Made by a program: the position numbers and the translations under genes
The notes under the pieces: generated by a model
Told to the model about the DNA's origin: nothing
Databases searched by the model: none
Seen by the model: the letters and a program-made list of their open reading frames with translations, nothing else
In this document: positions 1 through 10,700 of the stretch, in pieces
Position numbering within the stretch: the first letter of the stretch is position 1
Layout: each line of letters starts with the position of its first letter
NCBI GenBank assembly: GCA_025769875.1
Contig: JAGFNK010000169.1
Span: forward strand, 1 to 64,000
From: Russula earlei
Lineage: Eukaryota > Basidiomycota > Agaricomycetes > Russulales > Russulaceae
Direction: 5' to 3'
DNA length: 64,000 nucleotides

Positions 1-342
1 AAAACGCACCTGCTGAAACAACAGCTCGCACGGAAAAACTCCAATGAGGCCAGTGAAATTTGAGGAAACCGGGGTTTTGAGAGTCTTGAACTGGGACCTT
101 GGGGAAGGAAGGGTGGGAAGTAAAGGGGAAAGAGAGGAAGAAGGAAGGCAGAGAGAGGAAGGACGGCAGAACGAAAAAACGAACGCGCGTTTCGTAAAAC
201 GAAAAACGCCGCAGCTGAAAGAATTTTTTCATTGCTTAGTAAACTTAAAGATCCATTTAAGGAAATTCTTGGTAAGCAAAAGCGTCCAAATGGAGGCAGC
301 TCGGGGCGGACCCTGACTCTCCGTTCTCATTTTAATTAGTTG
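1..342 (-). mobile_element. Helitron unit U0, right (5') end only
   Basis: This is the 5' terminal part of a Helitron unit cut by the window edge. It is almost identical to the right end of U6 (about 31650-31980) and similar to the right end of U2 (about 7180-7489). Shared landmarks are the box around 200-240 (a T-run followed by CATTGCTTAGTAA), the stretch after it about lifting AAGATCC, and the tail CTCTCCGTTCT followed by an AT-rich string just before the next hairpin at 344. No gene is credible; the open frame at 44-316 is purine-rich repeat sequence and recurs as non-coding sequence in U6. Confidence 0.7.
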
Positions 343-343
343 A

Positions 344-373
344 CAAGCTGAAGCTTGCTGGGCTACGCCCCAG
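344..373 (-). other. Helitron 3' terminal hairpin pair, U1
   Basis: Two adjacent inverted repeats: CAAGCTGAAGCTTG (344-357) and then a GGGC-TAC-GCCC stem. In this copy one G of the left arm is lost relative to U5. A short hairpin close to the 3' end is a known Helitron hallmark. The same block opens every complete unit except U6. Confidence 0.65.
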
Positions 374-431
374 GGGTGCACCTTTGGCAGGCCCTAAGCA
401 TTCTCTTCATGTGTAATCCTTTTTTGGATAA

Positions 432-650
432 AGGGAGAGGAGGTATATCATAATCTCATAATCATCACCATGTGTAATCCTGTTTACTTATAAGGCCCAT
501 TTTAGCAACAAATACCAATATTGGTGATCTCTGAAAAATCCCTGAGAGGAGGTATATCATGATCTCACAATCATCACCATGTGTAATCCTGTTTGCTTAT
601 AAGGCCCATTTTAGCAACAAATACCAATATTGGTGATCTGTGAAAAATCC
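432..650. repeat. 109-bp tandem duplication inside U1
   Basis: The string GAGGAGGTATATCAT occurs at about 437 and again about 546, with the following sequence (TCATCACCATGTGTAATCC, then an ACCAATATTGGT palindrome) also repeated. The period is 109 bp. U5 has only a single copy at the matching place (about 19337 on), so the duplication arose in U1 after the two units separated. Confidence 0.8.
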
Positions 651-3600
651 TTGAGTTTCAAAAGTTTCAGTTTGGTTTAGTAAAAGCCCCTAATATGCCT
701 TTAGTATCTCATTACTGAGTGCAATCCCTTTTTGAGTGAAAGTGTAATTCTTTATAATCTTCATATCATCTAGCAGAACAATCCATATCATCAATACACT
801 GAATTCATGTCCTGTAACACTTACTTTATTAGAATTTCCCTCTACATTCTTCTTCCCTTCCTCTCATCAAACCACCTATATAGCAGATACTGAAATCAAC
901 CTGAACACCATTCAGTTATTAGACTTGTCATGAGAAGTAAGAGAACTTTTATCATCCTATGAAAGAGGAGCCATTCACCATAGCACAGGAAACTCATCTG
1001 CCAATTAGTAACTGCCTCTTAACTCAACCAAGAACAGAACTCTTACCATCAACCTATCAAAGACAGCAATTCATCATATTGTCAAGTCAACTGCCAATCA
1101 GTATCTGTGCTTGATGTTGATCACTCAACCAACCATAGTGCTACATCTCAGCCCAGTTAAACTGAATAAAGATTCAACTCATTTATGAATGGAAAATAAA
1201 AAATAATCTTATGAGATCATTGTGTCCACTGAAAGTAACATAGTCAACTGGCTGGATTGCATTTGGTGTGACACATCCACATGGTGAATGAAGGAAACGG
1301 GCTAAGAGCTGGCCAAGAAAACACACACAACTGAACGGGTGACCTCGCGCGCGGGAAACCTTCACGTGTCGTCAGGGTTCCTGTGCGAATTCGCCGGCCG
1401 CGCGTCCTTCGGTCGGAAATGGGTGTTAGATAGAAACTCAAGAGGAAAGAAAAGAAAAACGCACGCACGCACGCACCTGTAAGACACCTTGTCACTGAGA
1501 CGTGTGAAGATCGCGCATGCAACGGAGAAAGCAAAGAATACGATCAAACTAAGCAGAGCTCCACACATGTAAAGTGCGCACGCGGTCAGGTATTCGAACG
1601 TGGAGCGGATAAGAGCGAAACTGAAAAGTAAGAAAACACACGAAAATGAAAGGAAAAACACACGCGTGCGCGGCGAAATTAAGGCCAGTAATATTTGGAG
1701 GATTTGGAAGCCGGGAGAATGGCCCCTGTGGGCCTGCAAATGACCGCGTACATGCGCGCCACGCGAGCTGAACCTGCAAGACATCGTCAGCACTGTGCAA
1801 AGTAGAGAAGAGGGGAGGGAGAAGCGAAAGAAGGGAGAAGAACGAAAACGCACTCAAAGGGTGAGACACCCATGGACCGCCTTGACGACTGCGTCATCAC
1901 CGCAGTGCTGCCCGGGCCGTTGCTGTGAGGAGATGGGGTACGAACACGAACACGCGAATGGTCATGCGCGAAAAACGCCGCCTGCAAAGCGGGCGAACTT
2001 CGCACGGTTTTCAGGGCCGGGGGAAGGACGCAAGGTAGAGCTGAGGAGGCAGAGAAAAAAAAATCCAGAAAGGGCGAAAATGCACGAAATGCGTGTCACA
2101 CGCATGCTCCACTCCCCAGCGCTCTGATGGCTTTGACATCGCCGTGGCGCAGGCCATTCTGTTGCTGTGAGAAGAGCTTAAAAAGAGCGAGTAAAATATA
2201 AAATAAAAAAGATCAAACGCACCGGGTTCATGGTTGCACAGGATAGCGTTCATGGCCATTTTGGTCTTGCACCGGAGTCGCCACGCGTGCTGGAGGAGAT
2301 TGTAAAGCAGTGGGCATTGAGGTGCAAAGGAATGCGTGATGATGGGAGAGCAAGAGAAATTTTTGCCAGGGTGGACCTGCCGTCGTCACGGCCATGGGCA
2401 CGTCGCCGTCACGACAGCCAGATCATCACAGTGGCCGTGGGCCATGCTCATGATTCGTGGCCCTTGCGAGGTGGCTATGGCCATGCCCGAGTCGTCGTCA
2501 TCGTCACCACTCCAGTGACACAGGAGGAGAGGGAATGGGGCCAGAGGGTGTAAGCATCATGTGCCTGCCTGGGAAGAGGGAGACCGGGGTGGAGCAGAGG
2601 GGAGAGGAGAGGAAAGCACGATCCGCACGGCACCGCGACCCCTATTTTCAGAAAAAAAAAAAAAACGAAAAAAGAGCGTCGAAAACGAAAACGCACCAAA
2701 GGAGTGTCTGTGCCACACAAAACCTGTCGTTGCTCGCCAGGACCGTGCGAGGGATTTGCAAGAGGGGCGAAACCGAAAACGCACCAAATCAGTGTCTGGG
2801 CCTTACAAACCTGTCGTCGCGCGAATGCCCGCGAATGGTCGCGTACATGCGTGGTGTTGACACGTCGTGAACGTCCAGAGAGGGGTGGGGTGGATGAGAG
2901 GGAGGGCAGAGGGTGAGCGTAGAGGCCAGGAGTGGAGAGGACGAATCGCAGCGCCACGCGGTTGCAAAAAGATTGTTTTCACCGCGCACCCGGTCATAAA
3001 AGGCGATCGTACACGCGCTGTGTTGACCCTTCATGAACATCTAGCTAGAGTCAGAGACGACAGAAAAGTGAAGAAAGGAAAAAGGAGGCTCACTGGGGTG
3101 TGGCGCCAAACGAAACGCGCCGTCGCAGCCCAGGACTGAGGGAGGGATTTGTCAAAAGCCGCGAGAATGGCCCCCTTTTGGCGTGCGAATGGCCGCGTCC
3201 ATGCGATGCGTTGACCCGTCGCTCACAGGAGGCCCCTTTTGGCGGCGTGGGTCAACCGGAGCAGAGGGGAGGGGAGAGGAACGCCGCGCGCTCGGGAACT
3301 GGCATGTATAGGAGCTGGAGAGGAAAAGAAAAAATCAGAAACCATATAGAAATGAAAACGAAAAAACGCACGCGGTCGTGGCCATCGCGAGGTCGTCATA
3401 TCCACGGCCGAGTCGTCATGGTCGCCACTGCAGGGGAATGGGTGCCAGTAGGTGGGAGAGCGCTGCCGTGGGGTGGTGGAGACGGCGGAGGAGACGGCGG
3501 AGGACGGGAGAGGACAGGGATGCGGTATGCGTCGTTGTCGCGCGACCCCTATTCGCGAGCTCGAAAACAATTTTTTTCGCGGCTTGAGAAACATGATGAC

Positions 3601-4219
3601 CCGACCTGACCATGCTGGTAAAGGAGACGTGAGTGAGAAGGAAAGGACACCAAAGAAAGAAAGAAAGAAGAGAGAGGAGACAGAGAGAGCGGAGAGAAGG
3701 GGCTAAGAGCGAAAACGCACGATGCCCGTGAGACACCCATACGGCCAGTCGGTTGCACAGGATGGTCTTCATGCCCATTTTGGTCTTAAAATCCCCGAGT
3801 AGAGAGACCGGGGTGGAGGAGGGGCGAGGGGAGGGGCGAGGAAAGGAAAGGAAAGGATGAAGCGAAACGCAGCGCGACCCCTATTTTCAGAAAAACGAAA
3901 AAAAAGGGAGGGGGGAAATCGAAAACACACCAAATGTCCGAGACCGTCATCAAGTCCTCGTGAACGTCTTGAACTGAACGACGGTTGAAGGATGGGGGAG
4001 AAGGGAGGAGAGTGGGGCGGGAGTTGGGTAGAGGAGATGGGAGATGGGAGATGGGAGGAGGGGGGATGCGGTATGCGTCGTCGTCGCGCGACCCCTATTT
4101 TCACGGTCGAAAACAATTTTTCACCGCTTAGTAACTGAACTTTGTCATCGGGTTGCCATCCGGGGCCGACCCGGGACCGACCGATCGGGTGGCTCGCCCA
4201 CCGTTCTTGTTTTAATAGT

Positions 4220-7200
4220 ACAAGCTGAAGCTTGCTTGGGCTTCGCCCAAGGGGTGCGCCTTCGGCGGGCCGTGAGCAATCTCTTCATGTGTAATCCTTT
4301 TTTGGATAAAGGGAGAGGAGGTATATCATAATCTCACAATTATCATCATGTGTAATCCTGTTTACTTTACTTATAAGGCCCATTTTAGCAGTTATATAAA
4401 ATCCTTGAGTTTTAAATGTTTCACTTTGGGTTCAAAATTCAGTTTCTAAAATGCCTTTAGTATCACTCATTACTGGGTATAATCCCTTTTTGAGTGAATG
4501 TGTAATCTTCATGTCATCTAGCAGAACAATCCATATCAATACACAAAATCTCAACCAACCAAAAACTGACCTCTTACCATGATCCTATCAAAGACAGCAA
4601 TTCATCATATGACCAAGTCAACTGTGCTTGATGTTAATCACTCAACCAACCATAGTGCTACAGCTCAGCCCAGTTAAACTGGATATAGATCAACTCATTT
4701 ATCAGTGGAAAATAAAAATAATCTTATGAAATCATTATATTCACTGAAAGTTACATAGACAACTGGATTGCATTTGGTGTGATACATCCACATTAGTGAA
4801 GGAAATGGGCTGAGAGCTGGCCAAGAAAACACAACTCGACGTGACATCGCAAGCGCGGGAAACCGTCACGTGCCATCAGGGTCTCGGGGGTGGGAATTGG
4901 CCGGTCGCGTGTCGAAGGAGGCTGAAAAACTAAGGATAGGGAAGAGGGTATTTAGAAAACTGAAACAGGAAATAAAAGGAAAAACGCACGCACGCACGCA
5001 CGGGGAAAAGAAAGCCAGCTGGAACAGGTCAAGCGCAATAATCGCAGATCGTTGAACATTCGAGTGACTTGTCATTTGAGGCCGAGCTTGATGGTGGTAT
5101 TATCGTTGCGGACCTGGCCGTGCTGTTACTATGACAGGTTAGAAATCGAGAGTGAATCGAGAAGGAAAAAAAAAAAAAAAGGAAACGCGTACAGGCCACT
5201 GTGGTGCCGTCCTCGCGTTTTGCAGCAAATGAGTAGAAATTTTAAAAAATGCACCGAGCCCGCGAAACGAAAATGCATCGCGCGCACTGGAGTTGGGTAG
5301 AGGAGATGGGAGGAGGGGGAGGACGGAGGACAGGACAGGACAGGGATGCGGAATGCGTCGTGGTCGCGCGACCCCTAACGCGCGAGAACGCGAGAATGTC
5401 GCGCACGCGGGAAGCACAGTTGTGTGCCATTCGGGTTCATGCACACCCCACCGTCGTTGGCCAGGGCCGCGCGAGGGATTTGAAAGCGGTGAGAACGGCC
5501 CTTTTTGGCGTGCAAATGGCCGCGTCCATGCGATGCGTTGACCCGTCGCTCACAGGAGGCCCCTTTTGGCGGCGTGGGTCAACCGGAGCAGAGGGGAGGG
5601 GAGAGGAACGCCGCGCGCTCGTAAACTGGCAAGAAAAGATCAAAAACCATATAGAAATGAAAACGAAAAAACGCACGCGGTCGTGGCCATCGCGAGGTCG
5701 TCATATCTACGGCCGAGTCGTCATGGTCGCCATTGCAGGGGAATGGGTGCCAGTGGGTGGGAGAGCGCTGCCGTGAGGACCATAAGCACATCGCCTTGAA
5801 GCCCAACAGGAAACCGTGTAGTGGGAATGAGAGGATGAGAGAGAGCACGTGAAAAAGTGAAAAAAAAAAGAAAGAAAATGCGCACCGGGTTCGTAATTCC
5901 ACTGAATTCGGGAGGGGAGGGGGCAGCGTCATCGCTGCATCCATGCCATGTGTGTCACTGTGAAGAGAGGTCAGGAAGAGCAATGAGAGCAAAAAGGAAG
6001 ACGTACCGGGTGAAGGGAAGTGGATGCGCGAGGGAATGAGTCCTCTGCCGAGGTGCTTGTCTCGTTGCGCTCGCGGGCGGGGCTGCGCTGCTGAGAGCGA
6101 GACGGGGCGCGTGGGGCTGCGCCGTGCGTCACTGGAGTGGCGGTCGAGCTGGATGGGGTCGGTGTTAGTGGGATAAGGGGATGGGCGTGTGTCCGTTGAT
6201 CCGGTCAGCAAAAACACCCTTCTCGACGGCTGCGTCATCACCGCGGTCCTGGTCATGCTGTTGCTGAGAACCGGTTAGAACAAAAAAAAAAAAGAAAAGA
6301 AAAAGCGCACGGGGTTCGCGATTGCGCGGAATTGCTTCCATGGCCATCGGGTGCTCTTGTGGTGTTGGCTTGGGGTCGCTAACAGGGCAGAGGGTATTGA
6401 GATCCATGGGCAAAGTAGAGCTGAGCTGAGGAGGCAGAGTGAAAAACAAAGGAAGGGGCGAGAACGCACGAAACGCGTGTCGCTCTCTTGATCGCTGTGT
6501 CATCGCCGTAATGCTGGCCATGCTGTGAACGTGAGAAGGTTAAAAGGGGGCAGAATGAGACGGTAAATAGACATACAAAAAAAAAAAAAAAGATCATGAA
6601 CCGCGCACCGGATTCGCGATTGGCATTTGTGGCCACTGGGTGTTCTTGTGGTCTTGGCCTGAGTCGTCGCGCGTGCCGGAGGAGGTGGCAAAGGAGAGGG
6701 CATTGAGGTGCAAAGCAATTCGAGAGGATGGGAGAGCAAGCAAGAGAAAGCGTCGCCTGCCGTCGTCACGGCCATGGGCACGTCGCCGTCACGGCGGCCG
6801 GATCGTCACAGTGGCCATGGGCCATGCTCACGATTCGTGGCCGTCGCGAGGTCGCCATGGCCATGCCCGAGTCGTCGTCATCGTCGCCAGTGGAGGGGAA
6901 TGGGAGCCAGTGGGAGGAGTGCTTCGCCAGGCAAACGTGCCGTCGTCACGGCCATGAGCACACCACCGTCACGGCGGCCAGATCGTCACAGTGGCCATGG
7001 GCCACGCTCACGATTCGTGGCCGTCGCGAGGGCACTATGGCCATGCCCGAGTCGTCGTCATCGTCACCAATGCAGTGACACAGGAGATGGGAGTGGGGAA
7101 GCAGCTTGAGAGCCAGGAAGAAGCTGTTTGGTAGGAAGGAGAGGGAGAGTATGAGAGAGAGCGCGTGAAAACGAAACAAAAAACTCACCCGCGGAAACGA

Positions 7201-7489
7201 CAGCTCGCGGGAAAACTCCAATGAGGCCAGTGAGATTTTGAGTGAAATCGGCGGCTTGAGAGTGTTGAACTGGGACCTTGGGGAAGGAAGAGTGGGAAGG
7301 ATAGGAGGGGAAAGAGGGGGAGAGGGGAGAGGAAGAACGACGGCAGAAAGAAAAACGAACGTGGCAAAAGAAAAAACGAACGCGCGTACAGTAAAACGAA
7401 GACGCGACAGGTGAAAAAAGTTTTTCATTGCTTAGGTAAATATTGGTAAGCAATGGGACGGTGACTCTCCGTTCTGATTTAATATAAGT
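4220..7489 (-). mobile_element. Non-autonomous Helitron unit U2
   Basis: This 3.3-kb unit has no transposase. The left hairpin block is at 4221-4251, with loop TTC instead of TAC. A shortened AT-rich section follows (about 4280-4800), then the purine-rich section. Its right end belongs to the U0/U6 type (tail CTCTCCGTTCTGATTTAATATAAGTA), unlike U1, U4 and U5. U2 is therefore a different arrangement of the same modules. It holds two copies (about 6760 and 6940) of a block with CGTCGTCACGGCCATG followed by a GTCACGGCGGCC stretch, also present in U6. No coding sequence can be supported. Confidence 0.68.
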
Positions 7490-7490
7490 A

Positions 7491-7521
7491 CAAGCTGAAG
7501 CTTGCTTGGGCTACGCCCAAG
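7491..7521 (-). other. Helitron 3' terminal hairpin pair, U3
   Basis: CAAGCTGAAGCTTG (7491-7504) is followed directly by CTTGGGC-TAC-GCCCAAG (7505-7521), a 7-bp perfect stem with a 3-base loop. Equivalent pairs lie at 4221-4251, about 15537-15567, 19246-19276 and 31982-32012. Read on the minus strand they lie at the extreme 3' end of each element, where Helitrons are known to carry a termination hairpin. Confidence 0.65.
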
Positions 7522-7733
7522 GGGTGCGCCTTCGGCGGGCCATGAGCATTCTCTTCATGTTAATCCTTTTTTCGATATAAAGGGAGAGGAGGTATATCAT
7601 AATCCCACAATGATCACCACCCAAGGGGTGCGCCTTTGGCAGGGTGCTTTGAGCATGCTTTAAAAAGAGAGGAGATACATCATAAAGAAGAGACAGTACA
7701 TGGTACATATACTGAACACACAACCTGTCACAA

Positions 7734-10700
7734 CTACTGCAGTAGTACTTCACTATATACAATATTTTTAGTCAAGCCCTCCCTCTTCTCTTCCTCCCAA
7801 ATGGCCTTGATGTTCAAGAGAGAAGTTACCCTTGAGACCCCCACATAGAATTGCCCATGTGTGAACACAGGCCTTCTCAAGTCTAGCCCAACATGCTTCA
7901 GGGTCTGCCCTTGAGACTTGTTGATGGTCATGGCATAGCATACCCTGACAGGGAATTGCCTCCTTGTGAACTTGAAGGCGACCTGTTCCTCTGTTGGCTG
8001 ACATGAGATCCTGGGGATGAAGACCTTCTTTCCCACATGCTCCCCTGTGATCAGTTCAACATCTAGCACCCTGTTGGTATACCTCCTCAAGATCCCTCTG
8101 CTGCCATTGCACACACCATGCCTTGGATCCAAGTTCCTCAGCACCACCACAGGACAGCCCACCTTCAGCTCCAGCTTGGCAAGAGGCAGTCCAGAGCAGT
8201 TGATTGAATTTAGGTACTCCACTGGATAGTTCAGCATCACATCAGCATCTCCACTTTGATCAGAAGGGGGAATGCTGTCTGCACTGTGAAAGAGCTGTGC
8301 CCTTCCTGGGAACCTCCTAAGCACCTCCTTGTTGATGCTGTCCACATCAGTGTTAAGGCTAGAGAGGATGGCGCGCTCTGAAAAGTACTGAGAAGAAGGA
8401 TTGCCAGTGTGAAGGCCAGGGTAGATGCTGTCAATCAGAGAGGAGACTGTGTTCTCTCTGCACTTCATGTAGGGGGGAAGATGGATGATAGAGTTGGGAT
8501 CAGTGTGCTTGCCTTGGCCAACCTCCAGTTGCCACTGTGCAAAGTTGGCCTCAGCTTGAATGCCAGTGTTGAGGCGCATATTTTGGTGGAGATGAAGCAC
8601 TTTGATGGATCTCCAGAGGGGGGAGCGCTGTAGGCAGGCACTCACAATCTGAGGCCTTGATCCCTGCACAATCACAGGAAGGATCTGCTGAAAGTCACCA
8701 CCAAAGACAAAGGTCACTCCACCAAAGGGCTTGTCAGAGCCACAGATGTCCTTGAATGACCTGTCCACTGTCTCCATCACATGCCTGTGCTGCATTGGAG
8801 CCTCATCCCAGATCACCAAGTCAGTGAGGCGAATGAGGCCTGCCAAATCTGAATTTTTGGGGATGTTGCAGACAGTGGACTCATGGCAAGGAATGGGAAT
8901 CTTGAAGCAGGAATGTGCAGTGCGCCCTCCCTTGAGAAGGAGTGCAGCAATGCCAGAGGAAGCAACACAGAGCACAATCTTGTGTTGGGAGTGCAGCTGA
9001 TAGCAGAGGGTGTTGTAGAGGTAGGTCTTGCCAGTGCCTCCAGGGCCATGAAGGAAAAAGATCTCCCCTGTCTTGTTTGTGACAGCAGAGATGATGGTGT
9101 CAAAGGCAACTCGCTGCTGAAGGTTGAGTTTAGGAATGCACTGTGTGGCAAGGAGAGTCTGCTCTGCAAGGTCATACTGAACCTGCTCCTGGATGAGAGG
9201 ATTGCCATGAATGACCCCCCAGTTCTCAACAAATGGAGGCATGGTTGGCCAGTCTTGTAGTCTTTTGGCAGAGTGGGAAAGGAGCTGGTCAATGAGGTAG
9301 AGGCCATAGTCCTTTATCTGTGCATCAGTTGGCTGTGGGATAGTGAAATGCTGCTGGAGTGTGTGGCAGAGGTCATCACAGATGGAAGGCCAGAATCTGT
9401 CCCAAAGTGCCCTAGGATCAGTAGGGATGCAGTCCTTGAGGATGGTGACAAAGAGGTGGCGCAGCTGAGCTCCAGTCTGCATGTGACTTGCCTCTTCCAA
9501 GCATTGCTGCCACTCTTGATCATCTTCCAAGAGACCCCTTGCAATGCAAGCCTCTCTGAAAGAAGGGTAGAGAGTGCCTTCAAAGGAGCAAAGGTCATCA
9601 AAGGAAGTTGCACCCTTGACAGAGGTCAGAAGGAGGCGCAGATAGAAGCGATCTCCAGAAGTGGGGTGGACATAGTACATCCTCCCAATGGCAAAGCCCT
9701 TCTGCCTTGGAGTCCACCTATGAGTGGTGGCATTCCAGACCATCTTGGAGGGATAGTCCTGGTAGAGAAGATCTAGATTGTCAGAGCCATGTGGAACAGC
9801 AGCATTGGCCTCAAACCATCCAGTGAGTGTGGTGGGCTTGTCTGGGACATCCCCTGCATCCAGAGGATTGAAGACAACACTGTGCTCATGAGGAAGATGG
9901 ACCTGAAGGTGCACCACATTGGGAACCTGCTCCTGCAGCTCAAAGAGGAAGAGTCTCCACACTGCCTCACAGCTGCTGACATATCTGGCATCCAAGTAGA
10001 GCTTGACCTCATCCATGCACCTGCCAAACTGCATAGTGGTCCTGTCATGGCCCTTGTAGACATACTTGTAGATGTACTTGAGAGCCTTGACTGAGGCAAC
10101 AGACTCCACATTGATGTGACACCTGTACTTCCAGATGAGAAAAGGGGAATGACAGACCACCCATTGGTTGGTGATCTCCTTGCCACTGATGAGATGAGTG
10201 TGGCCAGTGTCCCTCCTCCTGGTGTGTGCATATGAGTCCTCAGTGACAGAAGTCTCCTCCCTAAAGGGCTTGGGAAAACCCTTGGAACATGAGCCATTCA
10301 CCATGCAAGGGGAATTCCTGTTCTGGTTGCCACAGGGCCTGTGAACCATGAACTTCTTGATGAGTTCAAGCAGCTCAGGATGGTCCTCTGGGAACTCAGA
10401 AGACATGAGACTGTCAATCTGGTCAGGAGTGCGCAACTTGGAGTGGGGCTGAAGGAAGACAATGATGTGGGCATGGGGGAGGCCCCTCTTCTGAAACTCT
10501 ATGGTGTAAAGGTGAGCTGCCCAATCACCCAGTAAGCCTGCCTTGATGTCATTGATGAGGGACCTGAGCTTGGCATGAAAGACTCTGACCACCAAGTCAG
10601 GGCGCTCATTGGCAGTCTGCCCAGGGAGGAGAGCAGAGTGAACCTCAGGCCAAGAGGGATTGGCAGTCATGGTGATGAAGAGGTCACCCCCACCATAGAA

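Larger units (their letters stand above)
343..4219 (-). mobile_element. Non-autonomous Helitron unit U1
   Basis: This 3.9-kb unit has no transposase. Its left (3') end is the hairpin block at 344-373. An AT-rich stretch without genes follows (about 400-1260), then a purine-rich, CG-containing stretch (about 1260-4200) built of re-used blocks. The right end carries the 5' terminal block GGGTGGCTCGCCCACCG followed by TTCTTGTTTTAATAGTA. U1 is nearly identical to U5 and close to U4, so these are recent copies of one non-autonomous family. Relatives of its right half also occupy the right halves of U3 and U6, which suggests it is an internal-deletion derivative of an autonomous unit. Many short open frames exist on both strands, but the same DNA repeats with indels that break them, so none is called a gene. 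Confidence 0.7.

Noticed and set aside
1459..1482. Short CGCA repeats (also near 4984, 16488, 20249, 30303) as a possible CRISPR-like or regulatory array
   Set aside because: They are simple microsatellites without spacers, shared by descent among the units.
1362..1853. Frames of 100-230 aa repeated in U1, U4, U5 and U6 (for example minus 1362-1853, 18444-19139)
   Set aside because: They are Ser/Phe/Leu/Arg-rich translations of purine-rich repeat DNA. Indels between near-identical units change the frame freely, and no protein motif is present.
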